NCBI RefSeq assembly: GCF_000226115.1
Contig: NC_016459.1
Span: forward strand, 3,085,501-3,149,500
DNA: 64,000 nucleotides
Reading direction: 5' to 3'
DNA from: Thermothielavioides terrestris NRRL 8126
Taxonomy: Eukaryota > Ascomycota > Sordariomycetes > Sordariales > Chaetomiaceae
Under the pieces are notes generated by a model, which saw only the letters and a program-made list of their open reading frames with translations, ran no database searches and was not told where the DNA came from. Every line of letters begins with the position of its first letter. Position 1 is the first letter of the stretch. This document shows positions 21,800 through 33,538 of this stretch, one piece after another. The position numbers and the translations under genes were made by a program.

Positions 21800-24700
21800 T
21801 TAATGCTAGGCTAAGGCCCTATTAGTAAAGAGGAAATTAGGAGGGTCCTAGTTGGCTAGCTTCCTAGGCTTCCTACCCTATATCTAAACCCTTTGTTTCC
21901 ACCGCTCCTCCTAAGCCTCTCTAAGCGCCTGCCTAGTAGGCCTATAGCTAGCCTACTACAATACTGCTAATGCTTACTTTTCTACTGTTATAGGCTCTTA
22001 TAGCCCCTATACCCTCTAGAGCCCCCTCTAGTCTCTAGGCTTTCTAAACCTCTTATAGAGCTTGAGGCAAGCCCTATTTATAATGTCGATAGGCCTTTGG
22101 CCTCCTAGGAGGACCAGTTGTCGAATTCGCCTCTCGAAGTCTACTAGCCTTTTATTAAGGTATAGGTCTAGAGGGGGAACCTAGGCTTCGGTCTCGAGAG
22201 TATAGGTAGGCGTAGCCTAGTAGGCCTTAGTAACTACTTAGAGGCTACGGTTCTAGGCCTTAGCTAGGCTCCTAGCAATGCCCTAGGGCTAGCGCTAGGG
22301 GGGGGTAGGAGTATAGGCAGTAGAGGCACTATAGGCTATAGCACTATGTATATACTTAGTATAGATTTCCCTAGCCTAGGCTAGGCTAGGGCCCTAAGTC
22401 TTTATAGTAATCCTAGTTAAAGCGTACTCCTAGGTCTATAGCTTGCCCTCTATAGCTATCCTATAGGCTCTCTACTATAGCCTCTAGTCTAGCTAAGCTC
22501 CTAGGAACCTAGTCGACTAGGTAGGCTATATAGGCCTAGTTCCCCCTCCCTATAGCAGGGCTAAGTGCACTAGGATAGCCTATTGCTAATAGCCTTTGTT
22601 AAAGTATATTAATTCACTTTTTTTAGCTAAAAAGGCTATACCCTAGGTTTTAGCCTACTATAGGTATATATCCTAGGCTTTTTCCAACTGCTGAACATTA
22701 GCTTCTAGGGTCCTACTAAAGGCTAGTAGGTTGGTATTGTCGGTAAACCCCACTAGGCTTAGATATAGATGCTTCTCTTTTAGTACCCTATATAGAGTAC
22801 TAATATAGAGTAGGAATAGCATTAGGGATAGAGGGGAGCCTTAGAGGACCCCTGCTACTACTAGGATAGGCTCTATAGCCTTCCTATTGAAATAGAAGAT
22901 AGCTAATCGGTTGGCTAGCCAAGCCTTAGTCTATAAAACTAGCTACCTTAGGTAGCTGAGGCCTCGAAAGGTGGCTAGGAGCCTAGGATAGTTGACTATA
23001 TCGAAGGCCCTAGAGATATTAAGCTATAGGAGCAAAGCTACTACCCATTGCCTCTAGGCCTCTTAGACCTAGGCTACCACTAGCCGTATCGCTAGCTCTA
23101 TAGACTTATAGGCTCTATTGCCTATTTGTTCTTTAGGGAGCAAGCCATTGGCTTTAGTAGCCTCTATAACCCTCTTCGCTACTACTGCCTCTATAACCTT
23201 GCCGATAGTAGGCAATAGAGCGATAGGCCTATAGCTAGTAGGGGTCTAGTAGGCTACTAGAGGCTTACTAGGCTTCTATAGCACTACCGTTTTAGCCACT
23301 TTGAAACGTGGGGGGAACTACTCTACCTATAGGCATCCAGTGGCTAATATAGCTAGGATCTAGGCTAGCGGTTGGCTATAGGCCTTGAGTAGGCTAGTGG
23401 GTAGGAGGTCTTCTCCTAGGGCCTTCTATAGGGTAGCGCCCTATAGGGCTCGGCTAATGTCTTTAGGTATTACCTTCTATTCGATAGCAAACTAGCTAGG
23501 CTAGCCCTAGGTAAGGCTAGAGTCTTAGATATTAGAGAGGTCGATAGGTAGGTTTGGGAAAAACCGGTCTACAAGGGCTTGGGCCTTGGCCTCGAAGGTA
23601 GTTAGGCTAGGGGCCCCCTAGGCTACTTAGAGGGCTAGGAGCTTAGGGGGGTCAACAGGGGCATAGCTCTTAAGCTAGGCCTACTTTTCTAGCTTCTATA
23701 GCAGAGCCTAGTTGTCGCTAGCCTCCTAGAGGGTAGCCCTCTAGTTGGCTGTTTTAGAGGCCCTAATAGCCCTCGATAGCGCCTTGGTAGCCCTGTTATA
23801 GCTTGTCCAGTATTTAGGGGTAGGGACTGCCTTATAGGCCCTCTTAGCTTGCCTAGCCTGTTTTTAAAGGTCTTAGATCTTTGGGGACTACTATAGGGCT
23901 TGGAAGCCTTGGTAAAGCCGTTTCTAGGGGGTAGTGCGGTTTATAATAGCCTATAGCTTGGCTATTAACTAGTTGAAGGCCTCCTATAGGCCTTAGGCCG
24001 TTGTAGCCTGCCTAGTAAGCTTACCTAAAGTAAGCCCTATTGTAATAGGTAGGGTCTTCGCTTTGGCTTCTACCTCGTCTTTCTGTATTATACCCTAGGC
24101 CTACCCTGTTGGATAGCTATCTTAGCACCCTCTAGGCCTAGATACTAGGGCTTCGAGGGCTTGGGGGTAGTGGTTGGACCGCCCCCTAGTGTCTAGGCCG
24201 TAGTAGATGCCTTATAGGTTTGTAGAGGCCTAAATGTAGTCAATGGTCGATGGCCGAGCTAGCTAATAGCCTTGGGGGGCCTAAGTTATAGCCCTATAGG
24301 GCGTATAGAGCTTAAGATCCTACTAGATAGCTAGATCAAGTAGCTTGTTAGCCCTTTGATCTAGCCGGCTATACTAGTCCCAACAGGGGTAGTGGAGATT
24401 GAAGTCCTCCGCTAGGACTATAGGCACTGTAGGAGTAGGCAGCTATAGGAGCCTGCCTAGTAGGTACTTCCTTAGAGTCTAGAGGGTTATAAACTAACTA
24501 GACCTTAAGGCCCTGCTCTAGCTGGACCTAGCACTAGAGATCCTCTATACTATAGTCCTATTAGCTAACCCTATAGCGCTTAGTAATATATAGGGCTGCC
24601 TAGGCCTTAGGCTTATAGACTAAGTAGTATCAGGAGCTTCAAGGGCAGTAGGTCGACTTAGTAAATAGGTTGATCTACGGTTCTTAGATAGCTAAGATAT

Positions 24701-24850
24701 TGAAATTAGACTCTTCGAGCAGGGACTTAATCGCCTCTTTGCTACCCTAGGTATTCTACAACAGGATCTATATAGTTATAGCGCTATTAGGCGGTCAAAA
24801 GTAGTTAGCTAGGTTAGGCTCTAGGCCTTTAGTTAGCTAGGTAGTTAGCT
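21800..24850 (-). pseudogene. LINE ORF2 remnant (endonuclease and reverse transcriptase)
   Basis: Minus-strand remnant with an apurinic-type endonuclease box (EDFNLHYPCWD, where GDFN is usual) and RT boxes YRPIALLP, GSPLS and GFTDN. The second aspartate of the catalytic FxDD box reads as asparagine. The frame is closed by numerous stops, mostly TAG. Whether an RNase H domain follows at the left end could not be settled. Limits are approximate. Confidence 0.75.
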
Positions 24851-24959
24851 AGGTGGCTAGCTAGGCTAGCTAGCCTAAAAAGCGAAGCCCTAGGTAGGAA
24901 TCGAACTTATAAAGTTATAGTCTAGCTAGCGCTATATTGGGTCCTAAGCTATATCCTAG

Positions 24960-26215
24960 GTTGCAACTGCTATACCGCTAGGCTTACTATAGGGCCGTTT
25001 CAACGGCTAGGCTAAGCTAGGGCTATTAGGTTCAACTAGGTCGAGGGCAATGATTCGACTATTATCTCGAGACTAGTAACTAGGCCTAGCAGCTAGGGCC
25101 TAGGCAAAGGTCTAAGGTCGATAGGTATAGGCCTCCTAGGCCTTGGCTTTGACCTAGACCTAGGCTAGGCAGCCCCTATCTTAGGCTAAGTGCTTTCTCC
25201 TATAGGCTAGGCAATAGGGTAGCCAAAGGCCTTTGCAAGTAGAGTAGTCCGTCTTAGCCTACCTACCTTCCTAGCTATAGGCCTTGGTTCTATAGCTAGG
25301 GCACAGGGCTTCCTTACGGCAATAGCGTTAGATATACCCCTACTTCTAACACTTAAAGCACTGAGTAGGGTTCAAGGTTAGTTAATATAGCTCGTAGTCG
25401 AATAGCTAGGCCCTCTAAAGCAAGCCTTCTTCGTAGGCCTTCGTAGCTTTAGATTAGTTGGCTAAGGCAATAAGGATTATAGCCCTAGTATAGCCCTTAG
25501 CCACTAGAAGCCTAAACTTAACCTTATTAACGCTCTAGAGGCTAATCTCTTATTAGAAAGTAGCTTCTAAGACCCTTTCTAGGTCCTTGCGATATACTCC
25601 TTTAACTAGGATTACAAAGGTCCTTATAGCCTCTTAAGCCTATAGGCTAAAGGCCTTTAGGACCTACTTTTCCTAGTTAGCTAAATACTATTCTTTAGTA
25701 GCTAAGTCCTTAAAGGTCAAAATAATATCTCTACTAAGGAACTTCTAAACTGCTATAGCCCTATTAGGCCTTTCTAAGGCCTAGTTAATAGCTTAGATTA
25801 CCTAGGCTAAGGTTCTTTTAGCTAGTTTAGCTAGTATATTAGCCCCCTATATTATAAGCTCTTTAGCAGCCCTATATAGGACTACCTTTTAAAGGGCAAT
25901 AGAGTCCTCTAAAGGGGCTTCTATAGCTATATTAGCCTAGGTTTAAGCCTATAGCTTCTATTAGTTGGTTTCTACAATAGCCTTTTTAACCTCTTTGGCT
26001 ATAAGCTTCTATAGGCCTTATTTAAATAGGTTCGTAGGCCCTAAAGCAGAGCCTTCGGCTTAACCGCTAGCCTAGTAGGCCTCCTTTAGCTTACTTATAA
26101 TACCCTAGGCCTAGGCCTTTATTTCAGCTAGCACTAGAGCTAGCAAGCTACTCTAGAGGCTTTGAATTTCCTTCTAGGCCTAGTAGGCCTTTGGCTAGGC
26201 CTACGTAGTTAGGGG
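24960..26215 (-). pseudogene. LINE ORF1 remnant (gag-like, CCHC knuckles)
   Basis: Minus-strand remnant upstream of the endonuclease. It keeps the C-x2-C part of at least one zinc knuckle (QCFKC), followed by GYI..RYC in which the histidine reads as tyrosine, as RIP of CAT to TAT would give. Many TAG/TAA stops. Limits are approximate. Confidence 0.6.
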
Positions 26216-26570
26216 GGGGCCAGCTTAGGCCGGCCTTCCTTCTTTAGGCGTTGCGGGGGCAGGGTTGTTGGCGCCTATCGCTTGGCGGCTACAGTCGACG
26301 TTGCTAGCCGTCAGTAGGTATTAGGGCCCGGACTAGCCCGGTGAGGCGGATAGGTCACGTAAGGGCGAAAAGTCTGACCGCCGGTCGGCCGTTGCTAGAT
26401 TGCCCTGTTTTCCACCACCTCCTACACTTGCGCAATGGACTGCGCGTAGTGGTGGTCGATACGGCTGGATAGGGCTCGGCGAGAGCTTTCGAACGGTGGT
26501 GGTTTTGAAGGGTTTGTCGGCGTTGCGGCAAGGATGCAAGCAAGCAGAAAGAAGAGAAGAATTCCTTTCC

Positions 26571-26584
26571 GAGCGAACCGAGGT
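26571..26584. repeat. target-site duplication, right copy
   Basis: GAGCGAACCGAGGT, identical to 21209-21222. It marks the 5' end of the LINE and shows that the element reaches 26570. Confidence 0.85.
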
Positions 26585-27169
26585 AAAAAATAAGGAAAGA
26601 AAGAAGAAAAAAAGAAAAAGAAACTGAAAAGAAAGAAAGAAAAAGAAAAGTAAAGAAAAAAAGAAAGAGACGAAAAGAAAGCCATCCCCTAGGGCGGCTC
26701 CAGTCCAACATGTCAGGGTTAGAAATGGAGTGTTGTGTTCCAAGAAGGTTAGGAGCGGCGGTCAAAAGGCATAGTAGTCTGCTGACATCCGCGCTTAGCG
26801 TTTTACAGATGTCGCTCTATGATAACGCCAGGAAACAAGCCCGATGACCTGTGTATATTTATTTCGGTATGGTTAAATGTAAGCAGGTTCAGATTTATTT
26901 CGCCTTGTTGGACTGTACATGGCTCGAAGATCAGCTCCCTATTTTGCTGAGTCTCGTAGCTCAGAACTAGGTACTGTACTGTTCACGAGGAGCAAAAGGG
27001 GGGAGGCGAAAATGCTCGAGAAGAAGGCGAGAGATAGTTCAGGACCTTCTATGCTTCCACACATGTCAAAAAGCTTCAAAGTGATATAACACAGATATTC
27101 CGACCCGAGCAAGCACACAGCTAGCTCACAGCGAACCGTGCAGGAACCCCTACACCCAAGGCATACAAC
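26585..27169. other. polypurine stretch and downstream region of the KMO gene
   Basis: 26585-26682 is almost pure A/G (runs of GAAA and AAAG) on the plus strand. It generates long Phe/Leu-rich minus-strand open frames that are not genes. The rest, up to 27169, is the 3' flank of the kynurenine monooxygenase gene. Confidence 0.6.
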
Positions 27170-28923
27170 TCACACCTTCATCGCCATAAACTCTACCATC
27201 GAGTCCACCGACCCAAATGCCGCCCTCAGCCCGACATCGACTGCCCTCCTGTACCGCAGCAGCAGCGCAATCCCGCCGGCCAGCACCGGCAGCCCGACCA
27301 GGCCCACGAACCCACGCACCAACATCTTCCCCTGGTGCTCGCTCCGCCTGACCACCTCCGAGTACCTCTCGTTGCCGAACGACACCCGAGCGTACTTGGT
27401 CTGCCACCCGAGCGAGGGGAAGTACTTGGAGATGGTCTCCTCGAGGAACTTGCGCAGGCGGTAGGCGGGCGAGAGCACCAGGGCGCGCATCTCGACGTAG
27501 TTCTGCAGCGCCAGGTCGTTGATGGCGTGGGCGTCGGGCACGCGCACGGCCGTGTACTCGGCCAGGGCGCGCTCGCGCGCGGCCGAGGCGTCGGCGTTGG
27601 CGCGCACGCTGAACTCGTCCATGCGCGCGTGTTTGTCGAGGATGTCGAACAGGATGCGCACGTCCTCGAGCCCGGCGTTCATCCCCTGCCCGTAGAAGGG
27701 CACCATGGCGTGGGCGGCGTCGCCGACGATGACGACCGACGAGCCGTAGTGGTACGGCTTGCACTTGATGGAGATGAGCGGCAGGTGCGGGTTGCGGTGG
27801 AAGAACGCAATCAGGTCGGCGGGAGGGATCAGCTCCGTCACGCCGGGAAAGTGCTTGTCGAAGAAGGGCGGGATGAGAGCTCCGGAAGGGTCGGACTCGA
27901 GGTGCTCGTAGAAGGCGGCGGGCGCGAACAGGGTGCAGGTAAAGGAGCCGTCCTGGGGACGGTTAGTGAATGATGCAGAAGGGGGGAGGGTCAAGGTCTC
28001 TGGGCGTGCATACGTCGCTGGGAATGGCGATAAACATGTGCTCCTTGCCAGGCCAAATGTGCAGGTGGTTAGGGGATATGATAAATTTGGATGTCAAACT
28101 GGCGGATGGAGCGGTCGTCCTGGGCGGGATCTGGAATTCACACCACATCGTGTCGATGTACACCTGCTGGTAGTCCATGCGTGTGTACTTCATCAAGTGG
28201 TATCTGACGGCCGAATGCGCGCCATCGGCGCCAATCATGAAGTCGAAATCGATCTGAATTTCGCGGGCACGCTGCCCCTGGCTGGCGGTCTGGTCGTCCC
28301 GGACCTCGAACCACGCCTTGTTTCTTCGGAAATCGGCCCCGGTAAGCTTGTGATTGAAGAAGAAGGTGACGTTCGGCATCTCTTCTAGAATGTCGAGGAG
28401 GCGCTTGTTGAGGCCGCCGCGGTCGATGGCGAGGATGGACTGGGACGTCAGTCACCCAGCTTTCCGGCTGAAGGGGGACGAGAGAGGACTCATACCCTCC
28501 CGTGGACGTCGTAGTCTTGGGATTCCTCGTAGAGGTCACCATTCGCTCGTCTCCCGTGGATCATTCGGCCGCGCATGGGGATTGTCGCTGCCATGACGTG
28601 GTCGATGAGCTTTGGCTGGCCAGCATGGCGCATGGCATTGATGCCGCGCTCCGAGAGGGCCAAGTTGATGGATTTGGTGAAGTTGAGGGGAGTCGTGGAG
28701 GGATCTCGGAGATCTTGTCATGGTATCAGTACAGATTAACCAATGGCCTGAGAAACCGCTTGAGATGGTAAGTCGTGGTGGGTGTGAATGAAGACAGAAA
28801 ACACTGACCACTCCGAAGCTCGTAGATCTCCACATCATCCCCTCGGTTGGCAGCATACAGCGCGGCAAGAGACCCGACAGGGCCAGCCCCGATAACCACG
28901 GTCTTTTGCTTCTTCTTTTCCAT
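27170..28923 (-). CDS. bna4: kynurenine 3-monooxygenase
   Basis: FAD- and NADPH-dependent hydroxylation of L-kynurenine to 3-hydroxykynurenine in the de novo NAD route from tryptophan, at the outer mitochondrial membrane. Exons 28809-28923, 28496-28713, 28014-28439 and 27170-27952 encode 513 residues, the usual length. The N-terminus has the FAD dinucleotide fold [20 protein letters not shown]; near residue 330 stands [22 protein letters not shown], the second FAD-binding motif. [16 protein letters not shown] and [13 protein letters not shown] are family hallmarks. A C-terminal hydrophobic segment ([19 protein letters not shown]) fits the membrane anchor. Introns of 95, 56 and 61 bases have normal GT-AG ends. 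It is divergent from the map1 gene with 547 bases between the start codons. Confidence 0.93.
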
Positions 28924-29470
28924 GGCTGGTCAACAGTGAAAGCTTCAAAGAAGTTGACTCGAGTGCGTTGTTAAATGGATGGCTGGATTCGGAGGTCACC
29001 CGTGTGAGTGGGCCGATGAGTGAGCGTCTCGGCCCACCGGCTAGAATCGGATGGCGCCAGATCCTTGGTAACTGTCCGAAACTGCATCCGTAAGTTACCG
29101 TGTAATTCATGTATTCCGTACATGTACACTACACGATGGATTACACCACCTGACTTAGTCAGCGGCGCCGCGGAATAATCCCTGTCAATCGGATCCCTCG
29201 GCAAGCCACGCTCCATACTCGAACACCCCTGTCCAAGCGCCACAGTTCTGAAGCCAAAAATATTCCGCCGCAAAGGCCACCGGCGACCCTTGTCCAACAA
29301 CGCATCGGTCTCATTCGGTAAAAAGCGTTCCTGGACGACCTGAGCAACGACGGCCACGCCTTTGCGATTTGGTGGCCCAAGATCTTTCATTTGCACTACA
29401 CACGTGGATTCTTTGTCGCCCACTGCGTGGTAACCCTCCTTGACGACCCCCGCACCGTCCAACAAACGCC
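28924..29470. promoter_or_regulatory. shared divergent promoter region of bna4 and map1
   Basis: 547 bases between two opposite start codons, so both promoters must lie here. There is a self-complementary TCCGTACATGTACACT patch near 29115-29130. No obvious TATA box was assigned. Confidence 0.5.
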
Positions 29471-30869
29471 ATGGCCGAGGGACCGCCCACGAAGAGAAAA
29501 TGTCTCGGTGTCGACTGTGAGAACGAGGCTAGTTCTTTACAGTGCCCGAAGTGCCTCAGCCTGGGCATCAAAGACAGCTACTTCTGCTCCCAGGACTGCT
29601 TCAGGAAAAGCTGGGTACGCCGAGATTCGCTGCCCGACCTCAATCTTGCGGTTTCCGCAGGCGAAGAGCTGCTACTGACGGCAGCGCTACCAGGCTACGC
29701 ACAAGAACACCCATAAGCAAGAAAATAGTATTTTGAGCCATATCTTCCCTCCAAAGGTCGTCTCTAAACCAGATCCAGAAACCGGTTACTACAACCCGTT
29801 CCCGACATTCAACTTTACGGGGCCGCTGCGGCCGGTCTACCCACTTTCGCCCAGGCGCGAGGTGCCCAAGTCGATCCCGCATCCCGACTACGCCGAAGAT
29901 GGCATTCCTAAGAGCGGCAGGTCGCTTGTCAGGGCCAACAAGATCCAGCAGCTGGACGCTAAGGGCCAGGAAGCCATGCGCAAGGTCTGTCGTTTAGCCC
30001 GGGAGGTGCTGGATATTGCTGCTGCGGCGATCCGGCCGGGCATCACAACGGACGAGATCGACGCGATCGTACACAAGGCCTGCATTGAGCGGAATGTGAG
30101 AGCGCGCTGGACTCCTGCGTCCCGGGCGGTTCCAGCAGCTGCTAATCGGCGGAACAGTCCTACCCCTCGCCCCTAAATTACAACCACTTCCCCAAGTCGG
30201 TGTGTACCTCGGTCAACGAGGTCATCTGCCACGGGATACCCGACCAGCGTGTGCTGCTGGATGGCGACATCGTCAATCTCGACGTGACGCTGTACCACGA
30301 AGGTTACCACGGCGACCTGAACGAGACGTACTACGTCGGCGACCGGGCCAAGGCGGACCCCGACACGGTGCGCGTGGTCGAGACGGCGCGCGAGTGCCTC
30401 GAAGAGGCCATCAAGCTGGTCAAGCCGGGCACGCTGTTCCGCGAGTTCGGGAACGTGATCGAGGCGCACGCCAAGTCCAGGAACTGTAGCGTGATCCGCA
30501 CCTACGTCGGCCACGGCATCAACACCGTCTTCCACTGCCCGCCCAACATTCCCCACTACGCCAAGAACAAGGCCGTCGGAGAGTGCAAACCGGGCATGAC
30601 CTTTACCATCGAGCCCATGATTGCGCTGGGCAAGTACCGGGACGTGACATGGCCGGATAACTGGACGAGCGTGACGATTGACGGCAAGAGGACGGCTCAG
30701 TTCGGTAAGTCTGTGCCGCAGCAACCCACGGACTATCCCACCTAACCAGTTCGCAGAGCACACGCTGTTGGTGACTGAGACAGGCGTGGAGATCCTGACC
30801 GCCCGGAAAGCGGATTCCCCTGGTGGGCCGATTCCCATGCCTGCTGTCACGGCCAACGGCACGAAATAA
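29471..30869 (+). CDS. map1: methionine aminopeptidase type 1
   Basis: Removes the initiator methionine from nascent proteins in the cytosol. Exons 29471-29614, 29694-30095, 30158-30704 and 30757-30869 encode 401 residues, normal for eukaryotic type 1. The N-terminus has the zinc finger region typical of eukaryotic Map1 ([10 protein letters not shown]...CPKC...YFCSQDCF), used for ribosome association. The catalytic pita-bread domain shows the metal ligands: [19 protein letters not shown] (two Asp), [11 protein letters not shown] (His), FTIEPMI (Glu) and QFEHTLLVT (Glu, restored by the last splice). Introns are 79, 62 and 52 bases with TACTGACG, CTGCTAAT and CCTAACC branch sites. The first splice joins RKSW to ATHKNTHK as in homologues. 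Confidence 0.95.
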
Positions 30870-31648
30870 GGTGGCAGGATGGCAAGATGGCAATCCGGAA
30901 GAGATCTAGAATCATGCTGCATTCCCATTTGGCACAGCAGGTTTCGTGATACCCAGGCATGAGTTGCATATGACCGTAGACGTCAGCTTCATGACAGTTC
31001 GTTCTTCTTCCCACGGACCCAAGAGGCCCATTCGAGCTTGCGGGCTTGTACCGGCGGCCGTAAATATCCTGGAAAATTCAGCGTCCAACATCTGGAGCTT
31101 TGCAGCTGGCGCATCTTGCTTTCCGCTGTGGGCTCCGTCAAGCTGACGCCAAACCCCTTTCCCCTCAATCCTTGCCCCCACCAAGTGTTGTGTAAAAGTC
31201 TCGGCAGATGACGGAGCTTGGACCACCCGAAAAACCCAGTCGTGATCGGGCCCACTACCACCATTCTGGCCTTGGCCGGCGACAACCAACCACCAGGTTC
31301 CAATCCTATCCACATCCACAACCAGCCTCCACGTGTGTTGAGCTTCGCTCGTGTCCTCTGCCGCCTCTCCCTGCCCGCACAACCGAGCAAAAACCAGTGC
31401 AGACATCTCGGCGCACCTGATCTAGCCGGCCATCTTCTGTTGCGAGTTCGACACGCGTGAAAACGTTCCTATCCCGGCCGCGCACTCCTTGGACATCGCG
31501 TCAAAAAAAGCTTGTTGCGCACATCGCACGTCATTCTCCGCACTCGCATCCGACAGCCGTCCGTCGCACGCCTTGAGCCTCCGTCATCAGATACCAACGA
31601 CCGCGAAATCCTGAACCCCTTGAAGCTTCGCGCTCCTAAGTCGCAAAC
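30870..31648. other. intergenic region between map1 and erv14
   Basis: No gene seen. The right part, from about 31380, should be the erv14 promoter and 5' leader. Confidence 0.5.
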
Positions 31649-32377
31649 ATGTCGGGCGAGGCGTGGCTATACCTGTTCGCCGTCATTATAAATGCGGTCA
31701 ACCTGTTCCTCCAGGTGTTCTTCACCATCATGTACAGCGATTTGGAATGGTATGGTTCCTTCTTCCAACCTTCTAAGGGGAAATAGCAGCAATGAGGACT
31801 TGGGCAGCAGCTTGTGATGAACCACGCACACTGGCGACACTGCCCTGCCGACTCGGCGGTGTCCTTCCCGCCGCTGCCGCCTCCTCTGCACGTCATCAGC
31901 CGGATAGATAGCGCTGACCTGTCTTCTGCGCGCAGTGACTACATCAACCCGATCGACCTCTGCAACCGTCTGAACGCGTACATCATCCCCGAAGTCGCCG
32001 TCCACGGATTCCTGACGTTCCTGTTCCTGATCAACGGCTACTGGCTCCCGCTGATCCTGAACCTGCCTCTCCTCGGATGGAACGCGAAGAAGTGCGTGGA
32101 TTCCTCTTGGAATTCCTTCCTCAGACAGAGCCTTGGCGCTGACTGGATGCAGGATCATCGACAACACGCACCTTCTGGACGCCACCGAGATTTTCCGGAA
32201 GCTCAATGTTCACAAGAGGGTACGGTTCCTGCTGTTTATTGGAGATAGTCGGAGAAGCCGGAGCTAACGTGCTACCTCCAACAGGAATCCTTCACCAAGC
32301 TCGGCTTCCACCTCGTGCTGTTCTTCTTCTACCTCTACAGCATGATCGTCGCCCTGATCAAGGACGAGGCGCACTAA
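31649..32377 (+). CDS. erv14: cornichon-family ER cargo receptor Erv14
   Basis: Transmembrane COPII cargo receptor that packages membrane proteins into ER-to-Golgi vesicles. Exons 31649-31749, 31936-32091, 32153-32219 and 32285-32377 encode 138 residues, the same length as yeast Erv14. The sequence has the cornichon layout: [20 protein letters not shown] (first membrane segment), [19 protein letters not shown] (conserved loop, with Cys-Asp created by the first splice), [37 protein letters not shown] and a last hydrophobic segment ([16 protein letters not shown]). Introns are 186, 61 and 65 bases; the first is unusually long for this window. Confidence 0.95.
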
Positions 32378-33165
32378 GCCTCTCTCTCGTCGGCTCTTGT
32401 TCGTCCAACGGATTTGCTGTGTGGCCATGGCCATGAAGGGGCCGCTGGTCTGCAACTGCGACTGTGGGGCCCACCGACTGGTCTGGCGGTGTGTGTGTGT
32501 CCGAATCGGGATCTATATAGACAGATTCTCTGGCGGCGCGGATGGTTTACGATGTGAATAATGGCGGCATGCGGCATGGGGCATGAGTACGAACTACACG
32601 ATGGTGGGTAATGAAGTATCTGAAGGCGGGCTGGATCCTGGGGCTGGGGAACAGGGCTCGGTACTGGACGCAGGTGTAATGCCCCCTTTGGCACTGGATA
32701 CCGGTTTCACAGGCCTAGATCTCCCAGAGCCTCGGGTGGCGCACGGTTACATGGCACGTCGGGGAGTTTGCTTTCTCTTTTCGCTGGATTGGCGGAGTCA
32801 TGGGCTGGATTGCTCCGTGGCGCTGGCTGTGGTACTTTTCGATGTCAATACCTAGGTACTTCGATACCTACCTCGCTGGACCTATTCCAAGTCTCAATCC
32901 ACACGATGGTCTTCATTGGAGATGACTTCTTGAATCCAGGAGTTTCGGCGTCGCCTTTAATGAAAATGCCAGTCCCTGCCAAACACCGTCTCCCTGAAAC
33001 AATCATTGTCCTGCTCTGGCTCTCCAAACGGCACTCCTGACTTGAAAACTTAGTTGATCGATGTTGATGCGAAACAGGTGAAAGGGCGCCACAAGCTCAG
33101 GCGGCAAGGGTGGCTGCTTGAGCATGGGTACATGGTCCGTGCACATCCACTATCTTATCGTTGCG

Positions 33166-33273
33166 CGACCCCATTAAAAACACAAGACAGTTTCATTAGA
33201 AAAACAAAACCGGTATGGTCCGTGCGTCTCCCCAGAAATCTCGCAATGCATATCACTACACGGCCCAGTCAAT
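33166..33273 (+). repeat. inverted repeat, left arm
   Basis: It starts CGACCCCATTAAAAACACAA and runs for about 108 bases nearly identical to the reverse complement of 33539-33649, then diverges. Differences include several C/T and G/A changes. Confidence 0.75.
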
Positions 33274-33538
33274 CCAGTTTTTTTGTACTGGCTAGCTCGA
33301 ATACTGCCAATCTTGACCGCCTACCGGGTCTAGCGCTAACTCGCTAAACCTATTGCGTCTAAGCCGACAATTTCTATCGATAAGACGTTCGAGCAGCTCG
33401 CGTAAAGCAGTCCATCGTCTTACATCTACCTTTACCAATGCTCTCCTTTAGATGACATGGCGGTTGACCCTTTTCCTTTTAGGGTCGCGTTTCCTTGGGG
33501 TCTTCTAGGCATTCTTGCCGCGGTTGTTGTAACGGGGC

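Larger units (their letters stand above)
21223..26570 (-). mobile_element. Tad1-like non-LTR retrotransposon (LINE), RIP-inactivated, with target-site duplication
   Basis: The 5.35-kb element lies on the minus strand between perfect 14-base duplications. Its 3' end (left) is an A-rich tail. Reading the minus strand from right to left gives a CCHC zinc-knuckle remnant (QCFKC at about 25318-25363), an endonuclease box (EDFNLHYPCWD, about 24380-24425), and reverse transcriptase boxes SYRPIALLPTIGKVIEA (about 23180-23260), GSPLSLMLF (about 22809-22840) and GFTDNTNL (about 22726-22752). The order gag-like ORF, endonuclease, RT is that of Tad1/LINE elements. The core (about 21410-26215) has almost no CpA/TpG but retains many C and G in other contexts, giving endless CTAGG motifs; both ends (about 21223-21400 and 26215-26570) are hardly mutated. 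Confidence 0.92.

Noticed and set aside
24890..24960. tRNA-like sequence on the minus strand (AAGTTCGATTCCT, a box B match, with a box A-like TAGCGCTAGC upstream)
   Set aside because: No acceptor stem pairs across a 70-75 base span, and the match lies inside the RIP-mutated LINE, where such short motifs arise by chance.
26333..26765. Phe-rich minus-strand open frames resembling membrane proteins
   Set aside because: They are generated by the A/G-rich tract at 26585-26682 and cross the LINE target-site duplication.
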